From Enterobacterales bacterium CwR94 (GTDB lineage: Bacteria; Pseudomonadota; Gammaproteobacteria; Enterobacterales; Enterobacteriaceae), in assembly GCA_002837195.1 (NCBI GenBank), contig KZ478061.1, positions 1 to 64,000 of the forward strand: a DNA stretch of 64,000 nucleotides, given 5' to 3'. Both the position numbers and the translations under genes were made by a program. The notes below the pieces were generated by a model. The model was not told the DNA's origin, ran no database searches, and worked only from the letters and a program-made list of their open reading frames with translations. This document shows positions 19,121 to 30,226 of the stretch, piece by piece; the first letter of the stretch is position 1, and the number at the start of each line of letters is the position of its first letter.

Positions 19121-20002
19121 TTAATGGCGGCTTGCGCAGCCACACTTTAGCATCTCTCCAGCAACTGCCCGGCCAAAATGCGAATGGCGAATCTGCAGCG
19201 CGCCTTGCTGCCATGCACCTGTGTTATCACCCGCTTGTGACAACAATCGATTGATGCCTTCGGCAACGATTAACTCAGGATGCTGCGTCCATGTCGTCAG
19301 ATGCCAGGTCGAGGATGCCGCCTCTTCCACATCGCCAAAACCCACCACCGCTACGTGCGCCCCCTGCCCAAAATCACGCGTTGCCTGCAGCGCACCAAAA
19401 GCCAGCGCATCACTTGCGCAAAACAGCGCGTGAATGCGCTCCGAGGAATAGGTGGTTTTTAGATAATTCAGCATGGCCTGATAACCCGCCTCGCGCGCAT
19501 CCTGTGTCGCCGTTAGCAAAACAGGGGTTTTATTGGCTAACGCCAGGCAATCAACATATCCCATCTCCTGGCGCGAGCGCGCTGCTGATTCTCGCGGTGC
19601 ATGCAGATAACCCAGTCGCTGATGCCCTTGCTCCAATAACAAACGACTTATTGCCTCACCGGCGGCGTAATCATCACTGTTCAGCGCGTTCGCCCGTGAA
19701 GGCGCATAGCGAGTAGCGAGGTGCAAAGTGGGCACCTGAGGAAGGATGTCGTGGGCAATCTCAAGTTCATCTTCAAAGAGAGAGGTCAGAAACACTAAAC
19801 CTACAATGGGTAAGGGTGCAGCATTATGCAATTGGGCACGAAAATCGTCGCGCGAGCTCACCTGCAGCAAGAGCGTCAATTCACCGCGTGCATTCAATTG
19901 CCGCGTCAGCGCATCGAGCATTTTTAGGTGCGATGGATTGGCGATACGCTCGCAAACAACACCGATTACCCGGGGCACATTCCCATTCTGCTGCATTTGC
20001 AT
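19121..20002 (-). CDS. LacI-type sensor domain protein without its DNA-binding domain
   Basis: The product (293 residues from ATG 20002, AAGGAG eight bases upstream) matches the periplasmic-binding-protein-like sensor half of LacI/GalR regulators. Examples are VIGVVCERIANPSHLKML, LEQGHQRLGYLHAPRES and HALFCASDALAFGALQA. Such regulators normally begin with a ~60-residue helix-turn-helix segment, and here only ~12 residues precede the sensor fold. The 79 bp up to the next gene cannot encode the missing part. It is either a decayed regulator or a free sensor/anti-regulator. Its ligand is unknown, and it lies upstream of tssB in the same direction. Confidence 0.8.
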   Translation of the reverse strand: MQMQQNGNVPRVIGVVCERIANPSHLKMLDALTRQLNARGELTLLLQVSSRDDFRAQLHNAAPLPIVGLVFLTSLFEDELEIAHDILPQVPTLHLATRYAPSRANALNSDDYAAGEAISRLLLEQGHQRLGYLHAPRESAARSRQEMGYVDCLALANKTPVLLTATQDAREAGYQAMLNYLKTTYSSERIHALFCASDALAFGALQATRDFGQGAHVAVVGFGDVEEAASSTWHLTTWTQHPELIVAEGINRLLSQAGDNTGAWQQGALQIRHSHFGRAVAGEMLKCGCASRH

Positions 20003-20081
20003 TGTTGTCACTCCTTAATCTGTCGCGTCACCAGACGAACAAAAGGCTTAATGTCACAACATACAACAACTGACACGTTTC

Positions 20082-20684
20082 TCAACCGGCGATGACATCG
20101 TCAGACCACGGCAAAAGCTCTTTAGCCACGGCCTTTTCCAGTTGCACATCGAAGCTACGTTCATCGAACTCAGGCATGCCCAACATCACAATGCCGTCCA
20201 ACCCGCAGACAAAAGCCATCATGCGCCAGGTCACCTCCTGCACATCGTCAGATAAGCGAAACTCTTGGGCATCAATACCTTGTTGCAGGATATGGACGAC
20301 CTCAAGATGCCACATTTTTAGCGTGCGCCAATACGCATCGCGCATATCCGCGTCGTTTGCCGCCAGGATTTGTGCTTCACGCCACAGGCGAATGTATGGA
20401 TCAATGCCTTCAGCGCTGCCGCCTAACATAAACAACAGTTTTCCCCGCCACGACGCCTGGTCTGAAACACCGTCAAGAGTGAGATGAGCGCGAATTAAGC
20501 GCACAAAAGCCAGTGACTTGAGTTCGCCAATCGAGGCGTAGTGATGGTGCAACTGACCGACAGAAACGTGCGCTTCCTGAGCGATTCGGCGCACCGTCAT
20601 GCCCATAAATCCCTCCGCCAATGCCACATTCATCGCCGCCAGTAAGATGGTTTCTTTACGTTGGTCTTTATTCAGATAGTTCAT
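20082..20684 (-). CDS. smvR: TetR-family repressor SmvR
   Basis: The protein (200 residues) has an N-terminal TetR helix-turn-helix (ETILLAAMNVALAEGFMGMT, then VRRIAQEAHVSVGQLHHHYA). Its ligand domain resembles SmvR, which represses the divergent smvA exporter in Salmonella and Klebsiella. I prefer ATG 20684 (MNYLNKDQRK) over the GTG at 20699. The shared intergenic region with smvA holds a perfect palindrome that is a natural operator. Confidence 0.87.
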   Translation of the reverse strand: MNYLNKDQRKETILLAAMNVALAEGFMGMTVRRIAQEAHVSVGQLHHHYASIGELKSLAFVRLIRAHLTLDGVSDQASWRGKLLFMLGGSAEGIDPYIRLWREAQILAANDADMRDAYWRTLKMWHLEVVHILQQGIDAQEFRLSDDVQEVTWRMMAFVCGLDGIVMLGMPEFDERSFDVQLEKAVAKELLPWSDDVIAG

Positions 20685-20763
20685 TCGCACGCACGCCACA
20701 ATAGAGAGTCAATGAGCGTAACAAAAACTTGGACTCTTGTTCAACTTTGAGTAGCATACCAAC

Positions 20764-20779
20764 TTGAACACATGTTCAA
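20764..20779. promoter_or_regulatory. Palindromic operator between smvR and smvA
   Basis: TTGAACA-CA-TGTTCAA is a perfect 7-bp inverted repeat in the 115-bp smvR-smvA intergenic region, 21 bp before the smvA start. A half-site TTGTTCAA lies at about 20738-20745. It is the expected kind of site for a TetR dimer; binding by SmvR is inferred. Confidence 0.65.
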
Positions 20780-20799
20780 TTACACTTTATGGATGAGTT

Positions 20800-22287
20800 A
20801 TGTTTAGTAAATGGTTGTCTTTAATCATTATTGTAATGGTCTACATTCCCGTTGCGATTGATGCAACCGTGTTGCATGTTGCCGCGCCAACCCTGAGCAT
20901 GACGTTGAATGCCAGCGGTAATGAGCTGCTGTGGATCATTGATATTTACTCCCTGGTGATGGCTGGAATGGTGCTCCCAATGGGAGCCTTGGGCGATCGC
21001 ATCGGTTTCAAACGTCTGTTAATTACTGGCAGTGCCCTGTTTGGTTTAGCCTCGCTGGCAGCGGCGATGGCACCGAACGCCGCCCTGCTGATTGCTGCAC
21101 GAGCGGCGTTGGCGATCGGCGCCGCCATGATTGTCCCGGCGACGCTGGCAGGTATTCGCACCCTGTTTGTTGAAACCCGCGATCGTAACCTGGCATTAGG
21201 CATATGGGCCGCAGTGGGATCGGGCGGCGCGGCATTTGGCCCACTGATTGGTGGCTTTATGCTGGAGCACTTTTATTGGGGCTCTGTTTTTCTGATTAAC
21301 GTGCCCATCGTCATCACTGTTGTCGCGCTCAGCCTTCGCTTTGTGCCTGCGCAGACCGGACGTGCCGAACAGGCGTTGAATCTGCGCCATGCGCTGCTGT
21401 TGATCACGGCTATTCTGCTGCTGGTGTATACGGCAAAAGTGGCGATGAAAGGCGGTACCCATGCCCTGCTGACACTGGGCTTTTTCATCGTGGGTGCCAC
21501 ATTGCTCGCGCGGTTCGTGCAGCTTCAACTCCGCGCACCCTCGCCGATGATTGATCTGTCGCTGTTTCGCAATCGCATTATTGTTAGCGGGATCGTGATG
21601 GCACTAACCGCCATGATTACCTTGGTGGGCTTTGAGTTGCTTATGGCGCAGGAGCTGCAATTTGTGCACGGCTTCACTCCCTTTGATGCCGGGATGTTTA
21701 TGCTGCCCGTGATGTTAGCCAGTGGTTTTAGCGGCCCTATCGCGGGATTACTGGTCGAACGATTAGGATTGCGCACGGTAGCAACAGCAGGTATGGGGCT
21801 CAGCGCCATCAGTTTCCTCGGGCTTTCCACGCTGGATTTCAGCACTCAGCAATGGCAGGCCAGCATACTGATGGCCCTGCTGGGCTTCAGTGCCGCCAGC
21901 GCACTGTTGGCTTCTACCGCCGCTATTATGGCAGCGGCGCCAAAAGAAAAGGCCTCTGCCGCCGGTGCCATCGAGACCATGTCTTATGAATTAGGTGCCG
22001 GATTGGGCATTGCCATTTTTGGTTTAATTCTGACGCGTAGTTTTGCTTCGACCATCGTGTTACCCGCGGAATTAAGCCCGAGTGAGTCAGCCCGCGCGGC
22101 CTCCTCAATTGGTGAAGCAATGCGAGTTTCACAAGAGCTGATCCCTTCGCTGGCTGAAAGCACGATTCAGGCTGCTAAAACCGCATTTAGCTTTTCGCAC
22201 AGCGTCGCGTTAAGCAGCGCGAGTTTTGTGTTGATGCTCTTGGCTGCCGCCATGTGGATAAGCCTGTCACGCGTACCCAAAATATAA
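20800..22287 (+). CDS. smvA: MFS drug/cation efflux pump SmvA
   Basis: SmvA exports methyl viologen, acriflavine and cationic biocides such as chlorhexidine and octenidine. The 495-residue protein has the 14-TM drug:H+ antiporter-2 layout. It shares long stretches with Salmonella SmvA, including VYIPVAIDATVLHVAAPTLS and NELLWIIDIYSLVMAGMVLP. It is divergent from smvR, as in other enterobacteria. A GGATGAG sequence precedes the ATG. Its stop is immediately followed by a remnant of an unrelated gene. Confidence 0.95.
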   Translation: MFSKWLSLIIIVMVYIPVAIDATVLHVAAPTLSMTLNASGNELLWIIDIYSLVMAGMVLPMGALGDRIGFKRLLITGSALFGLASLAAAMAPNAALLIAARAALAIGAAMIVPATLAGIRTLFVETRDRNLALGIWAAVGSGGAAFGPLIGGFMLEHFYWGSVFLINVPIVITVVALSLRFVPAQTGRAEQALNLRHALLLITAILLLVYTAKVAMKGGTHALLTLGFFIVGATLLARFVQLQLRAPSPMIDLSLFRNRIIVSGIVMALTAMITLVGFELLMAQELQFVHGFTPFDAGMFMLPVMLASGFSGPIAGLLVERLGLRTVATAGMGLSAISFLGLSTLDFSTQQWQASILMALLGFSAASALLASTAAIMAAAPKEKASAAGAIETMSYELGAGLGIAIFGLILTRSFASTIVLPAELSPSESARAASSIGEAMRVSQELIPSLAESTIQAAKTAFSFSHSVALSSASFVLMLLAAAMWISLSRVPKI

Positions 22288-22427
22288 GCACGGGTGAGAT
22301 CCACTCTCCTGCCCTTGCGCGGGCGCTCCAGGACATCGATTATCGCGGTGTGGTGGCACAGGAAGGCTGGGCCATGAGAGATTCGGACAGCGCACTGGCG
22401 GCGTTTCGCCACGCATTCACCCTGTAG
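22288..22427 (+). pseudogene. 3' remnant of a hydroxypyruvate isomerase-like gene
   Basis: Directly after the smvA stop, an open frame with no start encodes about 46 residues: STGEIHSPALARALQDIDYR, then GVVAQEGWAMRDSDSALAAF and RHAFTL before a TAG at 22425. This is the typical C-terminus of the Hyi family of TIM-barrel sugar isomerases (GTGEIDYPA..., GYxGxVxxE..., a DS-AL--FR-AF-- end). The rest of the gene is missing, so a deletion appears to have joined its tail to smvA. Confidence 0.7.
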
Positions 22428-22433
22428 AAATGA

Positions 22434-22465
22434 CACGGTATCGCACCTCAACGTGCGATACCGTG
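22434..22465. terminator. Strong hairpin between convergent smvA remnant and MFS gene
   Basis: A perfect 13-bp stem CACGGTATCGCAC/GTGCGATACCGTG with a 6-base loop separates the plus-strand smvA/remnant from the minus-strand exporter gene. It could end transcription from both sides. Neither side has a long T run. Confidence 0.6.
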
Positions 22466-22471
22466 AGTGCG

Positions 22472-23659
22472 CTAACCTGACTGCCGCACGCGGCTGTAGA
22501 GGAAAAATGCGGCCAGTAGCATCATGATTCCACTGCCCCAAAACAGGCCGACCGCCCCTTGCCCATCATACAACCAGCCGCCTGCCGCTGCGCCCACAGA
22601 GATAGCCGATTGAATCGACGCCACCAGTAATCCCCCACCGGCTTCTGCTTCGTCAGGCACTACGCGCGCAATCCAGGTTGACCAGCCTGGCGGAATAACA
22701 CCAAACGTCAGCCCCCAAAACGCCACGCCCACCGCCAAAAATCCGGCCATGTCACCAACCTGTGTCAACACCAGAGCAATGATCGCCATTAACAGGGCAG
22801 CCCCACTGAGCGTTAGCGCAATATGGCGAGACAGTAATACGCCGGCCAGCAGCGTTCCCACAAAATTCGACACGCCAAAGGCCAGTAGAATCAGGGACAG
22901 TTGGCTCAGATCGTGATTCACCGCCGTCTCAATAAAGGGACGCATATAGGTAAAGAACGCAAAGTGGGCGCTAAAGATCATCGCGGCAGTCAGCATGCCC
23001 CAGCGCATCACACTGCGTCGCAGCAAGCCAAAGGCACCCGCCGCGTTTGCCGCAATTTTCGGTGGCATCGATGGCAGTGTAAAATACTGCCAAATAAACC
23101 CCAGTACGCCGAGTGCCGCCGCCAGCATAAAGATATCGCGCCAGCCGATAAGCCCGCCCAGATAGCTCGCCAGCGGGGCTGCAATGATGGTCGACAGCGA
23201 AACGCCGCTGAAGACAATCGACAGCGCACGTGGCACATCTTTGGTCGGCACTAAGCGCATTGCTATTGCCGTCGAGAGCGTCCAAAAACCGCCAATGGCA
23301 ATACCCAATAGCACGCGCGCCGCCAGCAGCAAAGGCAGATTGGTGGCTAACGCGACCATCAAACAAGACGCCACCATCAACAGCGAAAAGCTCAACATCA
23401 TTACGCGGCGATCGGTGCGTCGGGTTAGCGGACCGATGAATAAACTGGTCAACAGCGCCAGCAATGCCGTAACGGTGACGGTTTGCCCCGCCTGACCTTC
23501 GGTTATCTGCAAACTATCAGCGATCGGCGTTAATAAACTAACGGGTAAAAATTCGGCAGTAATTAATCCAAAAACGCCAAATGCCATACTTAATACCGCA
23601 CCCCATGCTGCGTGCTGGGGAATGGAAACCTCATCAGCCACTTCGCAACTCAGACTCAT
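22472..23659 (-). CDS. MFS exporter similar to the purine ribonucleoside pump NepI
   Basis: The 395-residue 12-TM protein resembles E. coli NepI. Shared features are an FLPVSLLTPIADSL segment near TM1, a GFWTLSTAIAMRLVP stretch, and the WGLTFGVIPPGWSTWIARVV segment. NepI exports inosine and guanosine analogues. Similarity is clear but not strong enough to fix the substrate, so I leave the symbol blank. It is divergent from an AraC-type gene 98 bp away, which probably controls it. Confidence 0.82.
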   Translation of the reverse strand: MSLSCEVADEVSIPQHAAWGAVLSMAFGVFGLITAEFLPVSLLTPIADSLQITEGQAGQTVTVTALLALLTSLFIGPLTRRTDRRVMMLSFSLLMVASCLMVALATNLPLLLAARVLLGIAIGGFWTLSTAIAMRLVPTKDVPRALSIVFSGVSLSTIIAAPLASYLGGLIGWRDIFMLAAALGVLGFIWQYFTLPSMPPKIAANAAGAFGLLRRSVMRWGMLTAAMIFSAHFAFFTYMRPFIETAVNHDLSQLSLILLAFGVSNFVGTLLAGVLLSRHIALTLSGAALLMAIIALVLTQVGDMAGFLAVGVAFWGLTFGVIPPGWSTWIARVVPDEAEAGGGLLVASIQSAISVGAAAGGWLYDGQGAVGLFWGSGIMMLLAAFFLYSRVRQSG

Positions 23660-23757
23660 GCTGCTTCTCCAGTGAGAAAAGAAAAACAGAGCATAGAGAG
23701 ACGGCCTAAGATGATCTATGATGCTTTCACCGCTTCTTTTGATAATTCGTCTTAACT

Positions 23758-24726
23758 ATGCAAAGCCATTATGAAGATGTCATGAGTGAACTGCTGATGG
23801 GCATGCGCCTGCGCGGCGTTGAGTATAACCGTATTGAGGTGAGCGCCCCGTTTGGTTTGCGTTTTGAAAATGCCGTGGGCCGGGCACAATTTCACTTTGT
23901 GGGTCGCGGGCCACTGCTGGTGCGCAGCGCCACAGGCGAGACCTTAGCGTTAGATTCCGGCGATGCGCTGTTGATTCCGCATGGCAACGCTCACAGCCTG
24001 TTTTCTGATGCACAAGTGGCGTGCAGCAACCTCACCAGTCTGCTGCGTAAGCCGCTGTGTGACACCGTTTGTGCATTAACGCCACCCCATGAAGACAGCG
24101 ATGATGGCCATAGTGTCATTGTGTTTAGCGCCTGCATGGAGTTCGATTTAGGCGGTATGCAACCGCTGATTAATACGATGCCCGGCATGATGTTGGTCAG
24201 TACGTTACTGGCAAAATACCCGGAAATTACCCCGATGCTCGCCGCAATGGAGCGCGAATCCCTACAGCGACAGGCGGGCTTTGCCGGTATTTTGTCGCGG
24301 CTGGCAGATGTCGTCGCGGCACTGATCGTACGCGGATGGGTGGAAAACGGCTGTGGTAAAGGCAGTGGTTTAGTGCAAGCCATGCGCGACCCGCGCCTGA
24401 GCCAGGCGATTACCGCTATGCACCGCGCCCCCGGAGAGAACTGGACGGTCGAAGCACTCGCGCGGGTTTCGGGCAGCTCTCGCTCGGTGTTTGCTCACCG
24501 TTTTCAGCAGGCGACCCAGATGACCCCGCTGCGCTATTTAACCGAATTACGGATGCGCTTAGCCGTTCAGCAAATTGTGAATGAGGGCATGGCGCTGGAA
24601 AACGTGGCGTTTAATTTAGGCTACGGCTCACTGGCTGCGTTTAGCCGCGCTTTTAAACGTATTATTGGTCACCCGCCAGGTGAATTACGGCATGCACGTG
24701 CGCTGCCTACATCGCAGGCATCTTAA
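23758..24726 (+). CDS. AraC-family regulator with cupin-type N-terminus
   Basis: The 322-residue protein has an AraC-type cupin sensor (residues ~15-200; GDALLIPHGNAHSLF is the metal/ligand-loop region). Two C-terminal helix-turn-helix motifs follow: WTVEALARVSGSSRSVFAHR, then ALENVAFNLGYGSLAAFSRA with FKRIIG. It is divergent from the NepI-like exporter, so control of that gene is the simple inference. The ATG at 23782 is an alternative start. No effector is known. Confidence 0.87.
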   Translation: MQSHYEDVMSELLMGMRLRGVEYNRIEVSAPFGLRFENAVGRAQFHFVGRGPLLVRSATGETLALDSGDALLIPHGNAHSLFSDAQVACSNLTSLLRKPLCDTVCALTPPHEDSDDGHSVIVFSACMEFDLGGMQPLINTMPGMMLVSTLLAKYPEITPMLAAMERESLQRQAGFAGILSRLADVVAALIVRGWVENGCGKGSGLVQAMRDPRLSQAITAMHRAPGENWTVEALARVSGSSRSVFAHRFQQATQMTPLRYLTELRMRLAVQQIVNEGMALENVAFNLGYGSLAAFSRAFKRIIGHPPGELRHARALPTSQAS

Positions 24727-24883
24727 CCAGAATATTCCATGGTTATGCACTTAAATCGAAAATAAATTCACTTACTGTCTATCTGACTGCTGCCGCTTAC
24801 GTCAGATTGTGGCATGGTATAGCCACAAGCAAATGAACAACATTAAAAATGCAGCACCAGCAGCACGCTATCTTGAGGACAGT

Positions 24884-26446
24884 ATGAAAAAAATAGCCAT
24901 TATCGGCAGCAGCGGCGGGAATCTGTTTAATCTGGGCGGTGCCGATCCAGAGAAATTATTGGCCGAGATTGGCCTGCAGTGTGACGCCGCCAACATCGGG
25001 ATTGCAGCCGTGCAATTCATCGCAGCAGAAGCCTCGATGGACGCCATTAAACTCAGCACCCCGGCCACCCTGTATACCCTGAATGCTGAAGTCATCACCC
25101 GCACGTTTACCGGCACACTGGCTGAAGTGAACAGTGAAGTGGCCGCACTGGACAAGGCTATTGCAGATCAAATTCGCGCCGGTGAAATTGACGGATTGGT
25201 GGTCATGAGCGCCGATCCCGTTAACGCAAACCAGCAGGTTGTGGCCGCTGCCGCTGAGATGCACATTCCGGTTGTCGGCACCGGCGGCACCTCAATGGCG
25301 TTGATCAGTGCACGCCTTGCCAATGTGATTGCCACGTCGGGGACCACGGGAACCACCAGCCGCACGCGCGCCGTTTCCTTTATCGCCTCTCTCGCCAAAT
25401 TCTGGGGAATCAAATATCGCCCTAATCTGGGGGGAGCACCGGGTAGCACGCAGGCTTCGGGACGCAGTCTGCTCAAACGCTTTAATATTCGCGGCATTAT
25501 GATCCCCGCCCTGCCCGGGTTTATTGCCATGGCGCTGGTGCTCGCAGCCAGTCATATTCCCGGTCTTGAAAAACTGAATGACGTTTTTGAGATTTTGCTA
25601 AAAGGCTTACCGGTGCTGGTTGCCGTGCTGGCGGCGAAGCAAATCTCAGAATTAGATGAAGTGTCCATTGTCGCCGGGATTATCGCTGGCGTGCTGTCGG
25701 TGGAAGGTGGGCTCATTGGCGGCATTGTCGGGGGTGTCATGGCCGGTGTGCTGGTGCGTTATCTGTTTGAGCTGTGCCTCAACTGGCGTTTTCCAATGAC
25801 CACCGTCAACATCGTCGCTGGCGGCATCGCAGGCTTGGCCGCTGGCCTGGTCATGCACTATCTGTTAAGTCCGCTGGCACTTATGGCAGGCGACAGCATC
25901 AAGCTGGCACTCAGCAGCGTATTGGAATTTAGCCCGGCACTGGCGGGTTTGCTGGCCGGTCTGGTGATTTGGCCAGCCATTTTAGGCGGCGTATACCACG
26001 CGGTTATTCTGCCACTGGTGCTACTGGAGATGGAAAAGTCGGGTGTCAGTTTCCTCGGCGCGGTGGATATGGTCGGCCTGGTGATGGTCGCGGCGGGCAT
26101 CAATCTCGCGAATGTCATCGCACCGCGTGAACGCAGCGAAGCGGCCGTCGCAACGCCGGGTTTAATGATCAATCTGGGATTCGGTACCTTTGTCGAGTCG
26201 GCCTACCCGTTTATGTTCGCCAATAAAATTGTCTTTTTCTCAGCGGTGCTCTATTCCGGCCTTGGCGGCATGCTACTGGGGTATTTCAATGTGAAAGGGA
26301 TTGCCTATGTGCCGGCCTTTGTGTCGCCCTTTATGTCGAACAGCGCTATTTATATGGCTGCCGTCATGTTTGGCGTGATGATCCTCACCTGCATCACCAC
26401 CGTGATAGCGAACCGCTTTAAAGCGGTCGCCCGACAGCCTGCTTGA
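24884..26446 (+). CDS. EIIC_2-type PTS-like membrane protein with N-terminal cytosolic domain
   Basis: The protein (520 residues from ATG 24884, GAGG five bases upstream) has two parts. Residues 1-~180 form a soluble, Rossmann-like domain starting KKIAIIGSSGGNLFNLGGAD, with a GTGGTS loop and TSGTTGTTSRTR. The rest has about nine or ten hydrophobic segments that look like the PTS_EIIC_2 membrane family (GGVYHAVILPLVLLEMEKSG, GFGTFVESAYPFMFANK). No EIIA or EIIB gene lies nearby and no clear EIIB phospho-cysteine loop is visible. It may be a transporter of unknown substrate. Confidence 0.72.
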   Translation: MKKIAIIGSSGGNLFNLGGADPEKLLAEIGLQCDAANIGIAAVQFIAAEASMDAIKLSTPATLYTLNAEVITRTFTGTLAEVNSEVAALDKAIADQIRAGEIDGLVVMSADPVNANQQVVAAAAEMHIPVVGTGGTSMALISARLANVIATSGTTGTTSRTRAVSFIASLAKFWGIKYRPNLGGAPGSTQASGRSLLKRFNIRGIMIPALPGFIAMALVLAASHIPGLEKLNDVFEILLKGLPVLVAVLAAKQISELDEVSIVAGIIAGVLSVEGGLIGGIVGGVMAGVLVRYLFELCLNWRFPMTTVNIVAGGIAGLAAGLVMHYLLSPLALMAGDSIKLALSSVLEFSPALAGLLAGLVIWPAILGGVYHAVILPLVLLEMEKSGVSFLGAVDMVGLVMVAAGINLANVIAPRERSEAAVATPGLMINLGFGTFVESAYPFMFANKIVFFSAVLYSGLGGMLLGYFNVKGIAYVPAFVSPFMSNSAIYMAAVMFGVMILTCITTVIANRFKAVARQPA

Positions 26447-26460
26447 TTCCGTGATGTGAT

Positions 26461-26480
26461 GGGCGAGCCGCTTCTCGCCC
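26461..26480. terminator. Terminator between the EIIC_2 gene and ampC
   Basis: A GGGCGAG/CTCGCCC stem with a 6-base loop lies between the convergent gene ends. On the plus strand a TTTTT run follows about ten bases later. Confidence 0.6.
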
Positions 26481-26487
26481 ACCGTCC

Positions 26488-28656
<2,169 letters not shown>

Positions 28657-28713
28657 GTTTATCTCCGCGTTTGTCGCTTTGATGTGAGATTACAACGACA
28701 ATGAGAGAGCCCC

Positions 28714-29157
28714 ATGAGAGCAACACATCGTATCCTGACCTGCCTGTCTGCCTGTGCTTTTTTGCTGAGTTCGCACGCCGCACTGGCCCATAGCGCCAGT
28801 GCGCCCGGCGTAAGCATTGAGAAGTTACTGGAGACTGAGCAATCCTGGGATGGTGAGCGTTACAGCACCTATCCACAAGGCACCCCGCAGCTTTCGGTAC
28901 TGAAGATAACCATCGCGCCCAATACGGCACTGGCATGGCATACGCACCCTATTCCCAATGCCGCTTATGTTGCCGAAGGTGTGCTCACCGTTGAGAAAAA
29001 ATCCACGGGTGAAAAACGGACCTTACAGCAAGGTGAAGTTTTACCTGAAATGGTAGACAGCGCCCATCGCGGCTATACCGGCAAAGAAGGCGTCACCCTG
29101 GTGGTGTTTTACGCTGGCCAGCAGGGCGTGCCGCTGTCAAAACCGGTCGCAGAGTAA
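28714..29157 (+). CDS. Exported cupin-domain protein
   Basis: The 147-residue product has a signal peptide (residues 1-~25, ending HAALAHS). A single cupin barrel follows, with the metal-binding pattern WHTHPIPNAAYVAEGVLTVE and a later GEVLPEMVDSAHRG. Small periplasmic cupins of this kind have no agreed function. It lies 57 bp after ampR on the same strand. It ends ten bases before the convergent ydcF, with only a short CAGAG/CTCTG hairpin between. Confidence 0.8.
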   Translation: MRATHRILTCLSACAFLLSSHAALAHSASAPGVSIEKLLETEQSWDGERYSTYPQGTPQLSVLKITIAPNTALAWHTHPIPNAAYVAEGVLTVEKKSTGEKRTLQQGEVLPEMVDSAHRGYTGKEGVTLVVFYAGQQGVPLSKPVAE

Positions 29158-29167
29158 GCGCTCTGAC

Positions 29168-29920
29168 TTATCGTATTTGGCCTGCCAGCGCCGGGGCCAG
29201 ATACAAACGGGCGCAGGCGTGCTCAACATTTTCGGGCAGAGTCACATGCCCGATAAACCCCGTCCCTTGCGGGCCATAGCCCGTAGCATCATCGCGCAGA
29301 CGCTTCACCTCTCCCAACACCATCGCCACAAATCGCTCCGGCGACCACAGCGCGCGTTGGTGTCTGGCCCCCGCAGGCTCTGCTTGCGCATTCAGCGCAG
29401 GCGTAAAGACAGGCCAACTCACCCATTGCGGGCACCGGTTTTCATGTTGCCAGACATGGAGAAAGGTTTCGTGCGTACGGCGCTGCATCAGTGGATCTTG
29501 CACCAGCAATACGCACTGCGGGAGCGGCAAATTCAACTGTTGCAGCAGTTGCAGACTGTGCAGCGCATTCTCGCCACTATTACGGGAAAGTGGCTCTTCG
29601 ATAATCAACGCGGGATCAATATCAAAGGCTTGCCGCGCCAGGCTTGCCAGCATCGCCGCTTCGCTATCACCTTGCAGATGGACACCCGGATAGTGTTGCT
29701 CCAGCGCCTGTCGTAACAACACCGTGGAATGCCCAATGCCCCCGCTCAGCAGCAAGGGGACTCGGTGATGACGAACATAGTCAAAGGCTCCTTCGATGGT
29801 GGGCAAAATAGCATGTCCCGCCAGAATCAACATATCCACCTGTTGATGTTGGAAATCATCGCGTGCCAACCAGCGGGCAATCAGGTTGAGGTCGGTTATG
29901 TGCGCGGCGGAAAGTCTCAT
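29168..29920 (-). CDS. ydcF: DUF218 protein YdcF
   Basis: The 250-residue product matches E. coli YdcF in ADDF-like N-terminal residues, LLSGGIGHSTVLL, NSGENALHSL, VLLVQDPLMQRRTHETFLHV and RLRDDATGYGPQGTGFI. YdcF has a Rossmann-like fold reported to bind S-adenosylmethionine; its reaction is unknown. No signal peptide is visible, so it is probably cytoplasmic. Confidence 0.88.
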   Translation of the reverse strand: MRLSAAHITDLNLIARWLARDDFQHQQVDMLILAGHAILPTIEGAFDYVRHHRVPLLLSGGIGHSTVLLRQALEQHYPGVHLQGDSEAAMLASLARQAFDIDPALIIEEPLSRNSGENALHSLQLLQQLNLPLPQCVLLVQDPLMQRRTHETFLHVWQHENRCPQWVSWPVFTPALNAQAEPAGARHQRALWSPERFVAMVLGEVKRLRDDATGYGPQGTGFIGHVTLPENVEHACARLYLAPALAGQIR

Positions 29921-30226
29921 GCGGCATCCTTTAAAAGCTCGGTTTGCAACACCCTAGCCGATTCATTTCCCAAAGGGCAGCGGAATATACTGAGATAGCA
30001 ACAGCCAACGTGCGTTGCCATTCCTGCACAATTGCAGATCTGCTGAGTGCTGACATTCTCCCCTCATTAACGCTCGTCGCTGAAAAAATACGGCGCTTTT
30101 TGCCGCGACTCACCTGTATGATGCATAACTTGCGACCCGCAGTTGAAGTCGTGAGTCCGCCAGGCTTGCGGTTTTCAGGCTCTGTGCCAGCGCGATGTCA
30201 ATTATATAAGGGAAAGGTAAACAAAA
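29921..30226. other. Intergenic region between ydcF and the dedA-type gene
   Basis: About 300 bp separates the divergent starts of ydcF and the DedA-family gene. It should hold both promoters. I see no coding stretch with a ribosome site, and no distinct operator or hairpin. Confidence 0.5.

Noticed and set aside
20003-20081. Missing helix-turn-helix of the LacI-like gene hidden by a frameshift
   Set aside because: The upstream 79 bp is too short and none of its frames encodes a helix-turn-helix.
22901-23495. Plus-strand frames within the NepI-like exporter gene
   Set aside because: Shadow frames of a membrane protein gene without start signals.
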